In this document: positions 9,205-17,806 of the stretch, piece by piece
How the letters are laid out: the number at the start of each line of letters is the position of its first letter
Position numbering within the stretch: position 1 is the first letter of the stretch
Source: Isobaculum melis
GTDB lineage: Bacteria; Bacillota; Bacilli; Lactobacillales; Carnobacteriaceae
Reading direction: 5' to 3'
Assembly: GCF_900111355.1 (NCBI RefSeq)
Contig: NZ_FOHA01000009.1
Span: 1-64,000 of the forward strand
DNA length: 64,000 nt
Position numbers and translations under genes: made by a program
Notes under the pieces: generated by a model
Database searches by the model: none
What the model was told of the DNA's origin: nothing
What the model saw: only the letters and a program-made list of their open reading frames with translations

Positions 9205-10236
9205 TTAAATCAAATATTTTGCTTTTAATTGTTCGATTTCTTCATGAGTCACGCCAAGTCCTTCTTTTACAAAGGTCAAAAAGTCGCCATAGCTCGCCTC
9301 AATTTGTTCAAAGGAGGCATTTAAATAGCTTGCTTCTGTTGATGTAAGAGCTTTTAAATTTTCTAGCAAAACAACATCATCTGTGTATTCCTGATATTGC
9401 TTCATTCGTGAAGCAATGTGCTTGGCTCTGTATTGGTCAGAAAGTAAAAAATCTGCCATGACCGTTTCCTTTGGCACACCTAATAAGTGTAAGAGTAGCG
9501 CTGAACCAAAGCCTGTCCGATCTTTTCCACCTTTACAATGTTGAACGATAGGAACCAGTTCATCTGTTAAGTGTGCTTTGATCACTTCACGATAGACCTT
9601 TCTTGAGGTTTCGCTTAAAATAAAATCACGGTATTGCTGAATGAGTTTGTCTTTTAGGCCACGAATCATTTCTGTCTCTTTTTGTTGCTGTAATCTTTCT
9701 ACAAATGAGAGATGATAGGTATGCTTAGGCTGACCTGTTTCAGATGCTAGCTCAGCCATCACTGCATTGGGATCTAATAAAAGTACATTCACATTTTCCC
9801 ACAGTCTATCTGGTTCTTTTGCTCGTTCTTGTTCACTACGATAATCGATAATCCCATGTATATTTAAGTTCTCTTGCAGATAGATTAAATCCTGAGCGGT
9901 TAATTGGTTGAGGGCATCTGAACGATAAAGCTGACCATAAACAACTTGTCTGCCATCCTTGGTTTGATAACCACCAAGATCTCTAAAATTATTTGTACCT
10001 GTTAAATCAACTAGGCGCTCGGCTTCGATTTTTTCAGTACCATCTTGAAAGTTGATTCGAAAATAATATCGTGGTGCTTCGATCGGTAAAGTTGCTGTTA
10101 GCTGGTCTTGATTTAGCAAAAGATCTGTTGCTAATGCCTTTAATTGTGTACCATATTGGATTGTCGCAATCGGTTTTGTTGGATTCACTTGGATGTGTAA
10201 TAAACCGTTTTCTCTATTGATTGTTAGAATAGACAT
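9205..10236 (-). CDS. Tyrosine-protein phosphatase (bacterial PTP, LipA/Lmo1800-like)
   Basis: The 343-residue protein has the signature loop HCKGGKDRTG (Cys-x5-Arg, near residue 240) of the bacterial tyrosine/phosphoinositide phosphatase family. Upstream it has the typical DLTGTNNFRDLGGYQTKDG segment. An N-terminal beta-rich domain of about 85 residues precedes it. Relatives dephosphorylate phosphotyrosine or phosphoinositides and some contribute to virulence in Listeria. No signal peptide is visible. I start at the ATG at 10236 with AGAAAGG upstream; a frame extension to 10302 is unlikely to be translated. It follows the CocE-type hydrolase gene on the same strand. Confidence 0.85.
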   Translation of the reverse strand: MSILTINRENGLLHIQVNPTKPIATIQYGTQLKALATDLLLNQDQLTATLPIEAPRYYFRINFQDGTEKIEAERLVDLTGTNNFRDLGGYQTKDGRQVVYGQLYRSDALNQLTAQDLIYLQENLNIHGIIDYRSEQERAKEPDRLWENVNVLLLDPNAVMAELASETGQPKHTYHLSFVERLQQQKETEMIRGLKDKLIQQYRDFILSETSRKVYREVIKAHLTDELVPIVQHCKGGKDRTGFGSALLLHLLGVPKETVMADFLLSDQYRAKHIASRMKQYQEYTDDVVLLENLKALTSTEASYLNASFEQIEASYGDFLTFVKEGLGVTHEEIEQLKAKYLI

Positions 10237-10342
10237 GAAATCAAACCTTTCTGATTCATACTTTTCTTTAAGTATACAATAAATGACCATTATTTGTATC
10301 AATTTGAGTCATTTTCAATCATCACTCTTATAGTGAGAGGTG

Positions 10343-12448
10343 TCAGTCTTTTTCTATTGGGATCACTACTTTTGATGGATATTGTTGGTTATGATAAATC
10401 GTTTGCTCTGCAACAAGATTGATGCCACTATTAAAGCCTTCTGCTGTATTGCTATTTGGGAAAATATAGTTTGCAGCACTGGATGTGATACTGACTCTTA
10501 AGGCATGACCTGCTTGTATTTCGGCTGAAATTCTAGCGGTTTCAATTTCATATAAGTAAACCTGATTTGGTGTTAATAGGCTTGGTTCTGTAAAGCTTTC
10601 TCTAAAAGTTGCACCTAAAAAGCCATCTGCTAATTTAATTGATTTTCCTTCTGGTGTGACTTCACATAATCTCACAACCCAGTCTGTATCGACAGCAGTA
10701 GAGCTAGCATAAAAGGAAATTGTAGCACTTCCTGTCACTGTTTTGGCAGTAGCAAATGGTGCTGTTGTGTAGGTCAAGACATCTGGTCGTAATTCTACCG
10801 TAGCATAATCATCTGGACAAGATAGCTCATTTTCAGATAAATCGATTAGATGTGGTGTTGGATTTTCTGGATCATATAAATAATGATCGACTTCATTTGT
10901 GTCACTTTGTTGTGTCACTAATTGCCCTGCTTGTATGTCTGAGTTTGCCTGGCCATTCGATTGAAAGTAAAGGGTTTCTAACTGAATATTGGTAGGTGGC
11001 CAAGTTTCAGCTTGTTTCCATTCCCCTGCACCTATTGTATAATAATCGACACTTTTTTCTGCTGTAATGCCATTTTCTTCCCCCATTAAAAAGTGATTCA
11101 GCCATTTGATATATTGTAAATCTAAATCGTGTCTAATTGCTTTATCGCCCATAGAAATGCCACATATATCACGGTTTGTATTGCCATTATGTAGCCATGG
11201 TCCTAAAATAATTTTACATTTATCTCGTGGATAATCTGCTACAACATCTAAGGCTTCGGTTGTCCCACCATAGTTGTCATCATACCAGCCTGAGACAACC
11301 ATCGCTGGTGCTTGAATCTGCTCTTTTTTGGCATGCCAATTGGCTTTTCCCCAAAAAGTATCATAGGCTGGATGCTGCAATTGTTCCTCAACAAATGGAA
11401 TACGGAAGCCCAGTCCCTTAACAGGAATGTCTTGAATTGGACGAATCTTAATCAATTCATCCCAATCATCTCTCATCAGTTTTGTACGGTCGAACTTTTT
11501 AGAGGCTAAACCAAAATTAAGGGCAATTCCACCTGAAGTAAAGGTTCCGCCTTTTCTTGGTAAATCAACAAAAGGACTGCCTGCGGTTACAATACTAACC
11601 ATTGCTTTAAGATGTGGATTACCACTTGCAGCTGCCGCCCACTGGACATAGCCACCATAAGAAGCCCCTATCATCCCTATTTCACCATTACACCATTCTT
11701 GTGCAGCAATCCAATTTAAGGTATCATCGCCATCTGGTTGATCATAGATTTTTGGGATATATGGATCTCCTTCTGATAGGTTTCGACCACGTACATCTTG
11801 TAAGACAACTGCATAGCCAAGCTGAACATAAGGATAGTGCGCAATCATGGCCTCTTCTTTCCCATATGGGGTGCGCATAAAGATAACAGGAAAGTGCGTT
11901 CCTTTACTTGGCAACATCACACAGGTTGATAAATGGACACCATCCCGCATTGGTACTAGCTCACTTTGTTGAAATTGAATCCCATAAGGATGCTCTTTGA
12001 TGATTTTGGGAACACTCTTCTCCCATTCTGCTAGTAAAGGATGCTGTGGATAGCCTACTTCCATTAGAAAAGATATTTTTTGTGAATTAGGCAAAATAAC
12101 TCCTCTAAACTGCTGATTGACCGTCCAAATATCCATTGGAAATTTTTTCTCTCTTTCTACCCAGAGCTGTTCATCTAAACGATGGTAGACTCCTTGCCAA
12201 TCTGTTGTCAGCTTTTGCTCCGTTGGGGAAAAAGGATAAGACTGTAGCTGCGCCATCCTTTCTAATAAATCAGCCAAAGGATATTTTAGACTGGTTGTAA
12301 AGTAATGCGCATCTGCTTCGGTAATGAATCGGTAATCACCAAGCTGCCCGGTTTCAACTGTTAACATTTTTATTTGTGTTTTCTGTCCTTTTTGAATCTT
12401 AAAATAGGCTTGAATGACACCAAATTGAATCAATTGATATTCTGCCAT
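10343..12448 (-). CDS. CocE/NonD-type serine hydrolase (S15 X-Pro dipeptidyl-peptidase superfamily)
   Basis: The central alpha/beta-hydrolase domain carries the nucleophile elbow GASYGG (about residue 267), preceded by VLQDVRGRNLSEGD. The C-terminal 230 residues are a jelly-roll PepX_C domain. An extra N-terminal domain of about 140 residues has no clear identity. Family members hydrolyse acylated esters or X-Pro peptides. The neighbouring M19 dipeptidase, 23 bases upstream on the same strand, suggests a peptide or small-amide degradation operon. The start at 12448 follows AAGGAGG, and no signal peptide is seen. Confidence 0.85.
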   Translation of the reverse strand: MAEYQLIQFGVIQAYFKIQKGQKTQIKMLTVETGQLGDYRFITEADAHYFTTSLKYPLADLLERMAQLQSYPFSPTEQKLTTDWQGVYHRLDEQLWVEREKKFPMDIWTVNQQFRGVILPNSQKISFLMEVGYPQHPLLAEWEKSVPKIIKEHPYGIQFQQSELVPMRDGVHLSTCVMLPSKGTHFPVIFMRTPYGKEEAMIAHYPYVQLGYAVVLQDVRGRNLSEGDPYIPKIYDQPDGDDTLNWIAAQEWCNGEIGMIGASYGGYVQWAAAASGNPHLKAMVSIVTAGSPFVDLPRKGGTFTSGGIALNFGLASKKFDRTKLMRDDWDELIKIRPIQDIPVKGLGFRIPFVEEQLQHPAYDTFWGKANWHAKKEQIQAPAMVVSGWYDDNYGGTTEALDVVADYPRDKCKIILGPWLHNGNTNRDICGISMGDKAIRHDLDLQYIKWLNHFLMGEENGITAEKSVDYYTIGAGEWKQAETWPPTNIQLETLYFQSNGQANSDIQAGQLVTQQSDTNEVDHYLYDPENPTPHLIDLSENELSCPDDYATVELRPDVLTYTTAPFATAKTVTGSATISFYASSTAVDTDWVVRLCEVTPEGKSIKLADGFLGATFRESFTEPSLLTPNQVYLYEIETARISAEIQAGHALRVSITSSAANYIFPNSNTAEGFNSGINLVAEQTIYHNQQYPSKVVIPIEKD

Positions 12449-12471
12449 TGATAAAACCTCCTTCACATGTT

Positions 12472-13398
12472 CTATTTAGGTAAATGCTGCATGAAATTTT
12501 GAGCTGCAAAGCCCGCGATGGCTTCTGTTGTATAATTTTTTTCTAAGTAGGTTAATAAGTTAGGGATTTCGCCTGAGTGGGTTAGTCCTTCGATATGGCT
12601 ACTAATCCCATCAAAATCGGAGCCAAAGCCAATATTTTTGATGCCTCCAAGATCGACGATATGCTGAATATGCTTCACAAAGTCTGCAATTGTTGCAGTT
12701 CCTTCATCGACTGTAAACGGAGGATTAAAAATCACATGGATCATACAATCCTTTTCAATCATTTTAAGAATTTGCGCATCGGTTAAATTGCGAACATGAC
12801 GGCAAATTGCACGGGCATTTGAATGGGAGGCAATTGGATAGTGTGCGGCTTCCATTACATCCCAAAAGCCTTGTTCGCTCAAGTGAGAAACATCAGTTAA
12901 GACCTTGCGTTCATTTAAAATTGTGACAATGTCATAGCCCAATTTGGATAAGCCAGCACCTCGTGGCTCCATAATGCCATCTGCTGCTAAATTGGCAGGA
13001 TTCCAAGTTAAGCCAACGGAAAGTACGCCTAAATCCAATAATTGATGGAGCTTTGTTAAATCATTGCCAATTGGCTCGACACCTTCTAGGGTTAAAAATG
13101 ACCCAATTTCTCCTGGAGCTAAGTGATGGATTTCTTCCCAGCTTTTGATTTGCTTCATTTCAGGATGCTTCGCTAATACTTCTTCTTGATAATAGTGAAT
13201 TTGTTCTAAAGCATGGTCAAATTTATCTTCTACTAAAACTTCTGGTGCAATATAAATTGCAAAGGCTTGGACTTTAACGCCTCCTTGTTTTAAACGTTCT
13301 AAGTTGACATCTAGTTCTTTACTAGTTGAAAAAGAAAGCTGGCCCTTTCCTAATTGAAGCTTTAATAATGCATCACAATGTAAATCAATTGTCTCCAT
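12472..13398 (-). CDS. Membrane dipeptidase (peptidase family M19)
   Basis: This zinc dipeptidase hydrolyses dipeptides, including D-amino-acid dipeptides in bacterial members. The metal ligands are visible: DLHCDAL at residues 5-11, the bridging Glu in LTLEGVEPI, SHSNARAICRH, and GFGSDFDGI near residue 260. At 308 residues it matches cytoplasmic bacterial enzymes, and there is no signal peptide. The start follows a GAAGGTAGGG site. It is the first gene of an apparent operon with the CocE-type hydrolase. Confidence 0.92.
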   Translation of the reverse strand: METIDLHCDALLKLQLGKGQLSFSTSKELDVNLERLKQGGVKVQAFAIYIAPEVLVEDKFDHALEQIHYYQEEVLAKHPEMKQIKSWEEIHHLAPGEIGSFLTLEGVEPIGNDLTKLHQLLDLGVLSVGLTWNPANLAADGIMEPRGAGLSKLGYDIVTILNERKVLTDVSHLSEQGFWDVMEAAHYPIASHSNARAICRHVRNLTDAQILKMIEKDCMIHVIFNPPFTVDEGTATIADFVKHIQHIVDLGGIKNIGFGSDFDGISSHIEGLTHSGEIPNLLTYLEKNYTTEAIAGFAAQNFMQHLPK

Positions 13399-13559
13399 TT
13401 GAATCCCTACCTTCTTTTTTAGCTTATAAGCCTTTTGTACATTATAATTTTCTTCTGGTAGAATTACTAGTATTTATTGAAAATTCTGACATTGACACTG
13501 AAATTCTCTTATGATAGGGTGGAAAAGTACGTAAATACATATTCCAAAGGATTCTTATT

Positions 13560-14868
13560 ATGAAAAAACAGCATTTAATAAAAGAGATGAATCAGTTCAC
13601 TTATCCCTTAATTTTCACACAATTATGTAGCATGGCAATTAGTCAAATTGCCAAAATTTTAGCAGGTCGAACTTCCTTAGAGGCATTAGGTTCACTGGCT
13701 GCAATTGATGGTTTACTTTATGCCATTGCAGGTATTTTTAGTGTGTTTTCTGTCTCCTTTAATATTTTTGGTGCAAAGGCTTTAGGCGAAAAAAATAGAG
13801 TATCCTTTTATCATCTACTCTCATCCTCAATGACACTCAATTTTAGTATTGGTTTGTGTATTTCCATGATTATTTTATTGTTTAGAAAAGCTATTTTACA
13901 GGCTTTATATGGTTTCCAGGGAGAATTACTTGAAACTGCTGAAAATTACTTAGGAATCATGGCGTTTTATTTACTATTTACCATCCTCAACTTCACCTTT
14001 ACCAATCTGATTAAAATTGAGAAAAAAACAACTTCTATTTTTACAATCACAATGATAAGCTCACTTATTCAGGTAGGATTCAGTTTTCTTTTGATTAATG
14101 GTTTTAGCTTCATCCCTGCTCTAGGACTTTATGGTGCAGGAATCGCATCCATGATTTCACTCTTCTTTACAAGTTGCCTTTATTTATTCATCTTAAGAAA
14201 GCCTCTAAAAAAAGCTAGAGAGTTTAAACCAAACAGAATAGGGTTTCTTTTCAAAAAAAGTTTGCCTCTTGATAGGGCAAGAAATTTTAGAAGGCTCTTT
14301 ATTTATTATTGCTTTAGAGTCCTTGATTGCGAGACTTGGCTTATTGACCTTAGCATCTTATGCTGTTGCTAGTCAATTAACCCACTATGCCTTGTTGCCC
14401 GCTTATATGTATTGTAACGCTGTGATGATTATGTGTGGTGAAAGCTTTGGGAGAAAATCTATGAATGAGCTTGTCCAGATTCCTAAATTAGCGATTGGGT
14501 TTTCGACAATATTTTATGCTGTAATTGGTGGTGTTTTTATCTTTTTTGCAGAACAAATTATTCCTCTGTTTCAATCAAATGCGCAAATTATTCCTACGAG
14601 TATTCAACTACTAGGGATTCTTTTGGTAGCTAATTTGTTTGTTATTTTATATGAAGTACAAAAATATACATTACAATCTTTAGATGAAAGTCGCTTTGTT
14701 CTCGGTGTAACAGCTTGTATTAATTTACTGGCCTTTTTGATATTAATTGGCTCCACTTTCTTTTTCCAACTGACTGTTTATTCTATTTTTACAGTTTTTG
14801 CTGGTAATTACTTTTTCCTAGCAACTGTTTTTTATTTAAAATATCAACAAAAGCTTAAAACAATTTAA
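13560..14868 (+). pseudogene. MATE-family multidrug efflux gene, split by a frameshift
   Basis: Residues encoded from 13560 to about 14272 form the first half of a MATE transporter (QFTYPLIFTQLCSMAISQI, then GAKALGEKN). The second half continues in the +1 frame to 14868 (GQEILEGSLFIIALESLIARL and four or five more membrane helices). One extra base near 14270-14274 (CCTCTTGATAGGG) explains the shift; without it the protein would read SLPLIGQEILEG, as in intact homologues. A good ribosome binding site (AAAGGATT) precedes the first ATG. It may be a true inactivating mutation or a sequencing error. The downstream kinase starts 13 bases later, so transcription probably continues. Confidence 0.85.
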
Positions 14869-14881
14869 AGGAGGTTTTCTC

Positions 14882-15790
14882 ATGCCGTTTAAAGATATTT
14901 CATTTTTAAAAAATATGAAGCAAGCAAAATTAATCAATGTTGGATTTTCCAAGGATGAAAAATGGGTGATTGATGATACTTATTTATTGCGTATCTCACC
15001 TCAAAAATCAGCTGATTTGATTGTATTTCAAGAAAAATACCTTCGTAAAATCAATGAAGAAACGAGCTTTGTTCCTAAAGTATATGATGCAGGAAGCTTT
15101 CAAGGTAAAGCTTATTTGGTTCTTGATTATATGACGGGGTCTGATATGGAAGTCGCTCTGCCTCATTTTCCTTTGGCTAAGCAATATGCTTTAGGTAAAT
15201 CTGTTGGAGCATGTTATCGTGTCATTCATCAAATTCCTGTTGATCAAGAGGATCAATACAATTGGAAAGAACGGATGCTAAAAAAATATGTCAATCTTAA
15301 AGGAAGACTGCAAGCGATTGTTGGTGAAGATTTGCAGTATTTAAATTTGCTAAGCTTCATTGAATCACAATTTGATTTGCTTGAAAATCGTTCTGTTGCT
15401 ATTTGTCATCATGATTTGCATCCTCGAAATGTCTTGATTCATCAAGAAGCTTTTGCTGGCTTAATTGATTGGGAAAAATTAACCCTAGAGGATCCGTATA
15501 CTGATTTTCAAAAAACTGAATTTTTCACTGTTCCAATTAGTAAATGCTATGCTCGTGGTTTGTTTGATGGTTATTTTTTAGGGCAGGAGATTCCAACAGA
15601 ATTTTGGCTGTTACACCGTTTTTATGTTGCAATGCTCTTGATTTCTTCAAAGGTTTGGGCACATGAAGCTTGTCCTAGTGAAATCGCCTTTTTTGATGAG
15701 CGAATTAAAGATGTGCTGGTGCAGTGGGATGATTTCACTTTAGCTTGTCCAAAATGGTATGATGTAAGTAAATCTGCATCACACTTTTAG
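14882..15790 (+). CDS. Aminoglycoside phosphotransferase (APH)-family kinase
   Basis: The 302-residue protein has the APH/choline-kinase fold. The Brenner motif CHHDLHPRNVLI (catalytic Asp, near residue 180) is followed by the GLIDWEKLTLEDP metal-binding segment. An N-terminal nucleotide-binding lobe precedes it. Many members phosphorylate metabolites rather than antibiotics, so resistance should not be assumed. An excellent GGAGG site lies eight bases upstream. It follows the broken MATE gene by 13 bases and precedes a VOC protein by 13 bases, suggesting a small detoxification-type operon. Confidence 0.83.
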   Translation: MPFKDISFLKNMKQAKLINVGFSKDEKWVIDDTYLLRISPQKSADLIVFQEKYLRKINEETSFVPKVYDAGSFQGKAYLVLDYMTGSDMEVALPHFPLAKQYALGKSVGACYRVIHQIPVDQEDQYNWKERMLKKYVNLKGRLQAIVGEDLQYLNLLSFIESQFDLLENRSVAICHHDLHPRNVLIHQEAFAGLIDWEKLTLEDPYTDFQKTEFFTVPISKCYARGLFDGYFLGQEIPTEFWLLHRFYVAMLLISSKVWAHEACPSEIAFFDERIKDVLVQWDDFTLACPKWYDVSKSASHF

Positions 15791-15803
15791 GAGGGGAAAT
15801 TTA

Positions 15804-16181
15804 ATGAAATTAGATATGGTTGGGCTTGTTGTAAGTGATATGGAAGCCGCTTGTTTATTCTATGAACGTTTAGGGTTAAAGGTTGCTGGTGAAATGGATG
15901 AGAATTATACGGAATTAGAAAATGATGGTGTTCGAATTTCTTTAAATTCTAAGAAAATGGTTGCTGGGATTTATGGCTTTGAACCAAATAAAATTGGCCA
16001 TCAAATTGAATTAGCTTTTCTTCTTGAGTCACCACAGGCAGTGGATACACTTTGCGAAAAAATGCGTGACTTTGGCTATTCTTTGTTTAAAGAGCCTTGG
16101 GATGCTTTTTGGGGTCAACGTTATGCGATTATTCATGATTGTGAAGGAAATTTAATTAGTTTGTTTGCTGCTTTAACCTAA
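15804..16181 (+). CDS. VOC-superfamily protein (glyoxalase/bleomycin-resistance-like)
   Basis: The 125-residue protein shows one vicinal-oxygen-chelate module, starting with KLDMVGLVVSDMEAACLFYERLGL and ending with the IIHDCEGNLISLF beta strand. Metal ligands are not all obvious, so it may be a binding protein instead of an enzyme. It is the last gene of the MATE-kinase-VOC group, with AGGAGGGG upstream of its ATG and a terminator right after the stop. Confidence 0.85.
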   Translation: MKLDMVGLVVSDMEAACLFYERLGLKVAGEMDENYTELENDGVRISLNSKKMVAGIYGFEPNKIGHQIELAFLLESPQAVDTLCEKMRDFGYSLFKEPWDAFWGQRYAIIHDCEGNLISLFAALT

Positions 16182-16212
16182 AAAGAACATCACTTAGTGG
16201 TGTTCTTTTTAG
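16180..16212. terminator. Bidirectional terminator
   Basis: The AAAAAGAACA/TGTTCTTTTT stem with a short TTAG loop lies between the VOC gene and the convergent MerR gene. Confidence 0.85.
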
Positions 16213-16223
16213 GTTAGGAAACT

Positions 16224-16598
16224 TTATTCAGTTTGGTCTTGCGCTTTTTCCATTTGGCGATAAAGGGTAATTTTATCATCTAGTAGAGAAAGATTTTCTT
16301 TGACTTTTTCATATGCTAATAATACCTGTTCACGGTGTTTAAGGAGCAGTTCTTTTCTTTCTGTAATGGTCTCATCCCCTATTTCTCTTAAATAGGCATA
16401 GCGTTTCATTTCTTTTAGGGAAATTCCTGTGCGTTTTAATTTATTAATAAAATGAATCCAGTCATAATCTTTTTCTGAGTATAATCGGTAATTGTGTTCA
16501 TCTCTAATTGGTTTTAAGAGGCCTTCTTTTTCATAATATCTTAATGTGTGTTCACTAATTTGTGTGTTTTTGGAAAATTCACTAATTGTATCTGCCAT
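16224..16598 (-). CDS. MerR-family transcriptional regulator
   Basis: The 124-residue protein is a short MerR regulator: a helix-turn-helix with SEFSKNTQISEHTLRYYEKE, a wing with NYRLY, and a C-terminal coiled coil without a large ligand domain. It lacks an obvious metal-binding Cys loop, as in AdhR/NmlR-like or redox-sensing members. It is divergent from the short-chain dehydrogenase gene at 16705, and a classic MerR promoter lies in the shared spacer, so this regulator very probably controls that gene. Confidence 0.9.
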   Translation of the reverse strand: MADTISEFSKNTQISEHTLRYYEKEGLLKPIRDEHNYRLYSEKDYDWIHFINKLKRTGISLKEMKRYAYLREIGDETITERKELLLKHREQVLLAYEKVKENLSLLDDKITLYRQMEKAQDQTE

Positions 16599-16631
16599 GA
16601 TGTCCTATTTCTCCTTTATTTTTATTTTTCC

Positions 16632-16662
16632 TTGCCTTAGAGTCGCCTCTAAGGGATACACT
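16632..16662 (+). promoter_or_regulatory. MerR-type promoter/operator of the short-chain dehydrogenase gene
   Basis: A -35 box TTGCCT (16632-16637) and a -10 box TACACT (16657-16662) are separated by exactly 19 bp. The spacer region contains the dyad CCTTAGAG-TCGC-CTCTAAGG (16635-16654). The overlong spacer with a dyad is the hallmark of MerR activation by DNA distortion. Confidence 0.85.
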
Positions 16663-16704
16663 GCTATTGTAACATCTAACATTATTGATAGGAGGAATTG
16701 ATTC

Positions 16705-17472
16705 ATGAAATATACAGTCATTACAGGTGCTAGCTCAGGAATTGGTTTGGAAACAGCAAAAGCTTTTGCAAAGGAAGGCAAGAATCTGATTCTAGTTGCA
16801 AGGCGAGAACAAAGGCTACAAGTGTTAAAAGAAGAAATTTTGAAAGAGCATCCGACATTAAAGGTTGTTTTAATGATCAAAGATTTATCAGTTAGAAATC
16901 AGGTCTTAGCTTTTTATCAGGAAACAAAAGTGTATCAGGTTGAAACTTGGATTAATAATGCAGGGCTTGGCTATTATGGTGCTGTTGGTGAACAAAGTAT
17001 GGAAAAAATTCAGCAGCTTATTCAATTAAATATTGAAGCTTTAACGATTTTATCTACTTGTTATATTGCCGATTACGAAATGATTGAAGGCACTCAGTTA
17101 ATCAATGTCTCCTCAACAGGTGGCTATAAAAATGTGCCGAACGCAGTCACTTATTGTGCAACGAAGTTTTATGTCAGTGCCTTTACAGAAGGGCTAGCAC
17201 TCGAATTGAAGGTAAAAAAAGCGCCCTTACAAGCAAAAATTTTAGCACCGGCAGCTACGGAAACTGAATTTGCACAAGTAGCAAATCATTCAGCATCCTA
17301 TGACTATCAAAAAGGCTTTAAACAGTTTCATTCCAGCAAGGAGATGGCACAATTTCTTTTGGATCTATACCATAGCAATCAAGTGGTTGGTTTAGTCAAT
17401 CGAGATACTTTTGAATTTAAGCTATCTGAACCACTTTTTGATCATTATGAGGGAGCTATGAAAAATATGTAG
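16705..17472 (+). CDS. Short-chain dehydrogenase/reductase
   Basis: The classical SDR features are complete: the nucleotide-binding TGASSGIG at residues 7-14, the NNAG motif (INNAGLGYYG), the catalytic Ser in INVSSTGG and the YCATK catalytic Tyr-Lys pair. At 255 residues it is of normal length and cytoplasmic. The ATG follows AGGAGG. It is divergent from a MerR regulator and preceded by a MerR-type promoter, so it is probably induced by an electrophile or oxidant. The substrate is unknown. Confidence 0.9.
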   Translation: MKYTVITGASSGIGLETAKAFAKEGKNLILVARREQRLQVLKEEILKEHPTLKVVLMIKDLSVRNQVLAFYQETKVYQVETWINNAGLGYYGAVGEQSMEKIQQLIQLNIEALTILSTCYIADYEMIEGTQLINVSSTGGYKNVPNAVTYCATKFYVSAFTEGLALELKVKKAPLQAKILAPAATETEFAQVANHSASYDYQKGFKQFHSSKEMAQFLLDLYHSNQVVGLVNRDTFEFKLSEPLFDHYEGAMKNM

Positions 17473-17488
17473 TTTTTCCTGTTATTCA

Positions 17489-17653
17489 TTAAGCTTTACG
17501 ATAAACTGCTAAGCAGATAAAGACAATCAGAAGTACGGCTCCTACTATAGCATAGCGATATTTTTTTTCTTTGAATGTTCCTATCAGGTAGATGCCAAGT
17601 TCTAATGCAGCTTCAAATAAAGTTTCAACAAAAATGAGCATGATTTCTCCCAT
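17489..17653 (-). CDS. Small membrane protein, 54 residues, unknown function
   Basis: A short minus-strand frame encodes a protein with an amphipathic N-terminal half (FVETLFEAALELGIYLIG), a charged turn (KEKKYRY) and one strong membrane helix (AIVGAVLLIVFICLAVY), ending RKA. The ATG at 17653 has AAAGGAAAG upstream; an internal ATG four codons later has GGGAG. The composition and ribosome binding site argue for a real gene. It is convergent with the dehydrogenase gene. I do not recognise a named family. Confidence 0.6.
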   Translation of the reverse strand: MGEIMLIFVETLFEAALELGIYLIGTFKEKKYRYAIVGAVLLIVFICLAVYRKA

Positions 17654-17806
17654 TTACAACACTTTCCTTTTATGTATTTTATTTAATGATAACAAAATGA
17701 AACATAAAAAAAAATACTTCTTAGGTATGAAATCTCGTTTGATGCAAAAGAAAGCGAGAACATGCTATAATGGAGTCTGAAAATTCAAGTGTTGGGAGAT
17801 TTTAAT

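Noticed and set aside
14882-15790. Aminoglycoside resistance gene
   Set aside because: The APH fold is clear, but the sequence does not match a known resistance enzyme and the family is broad.
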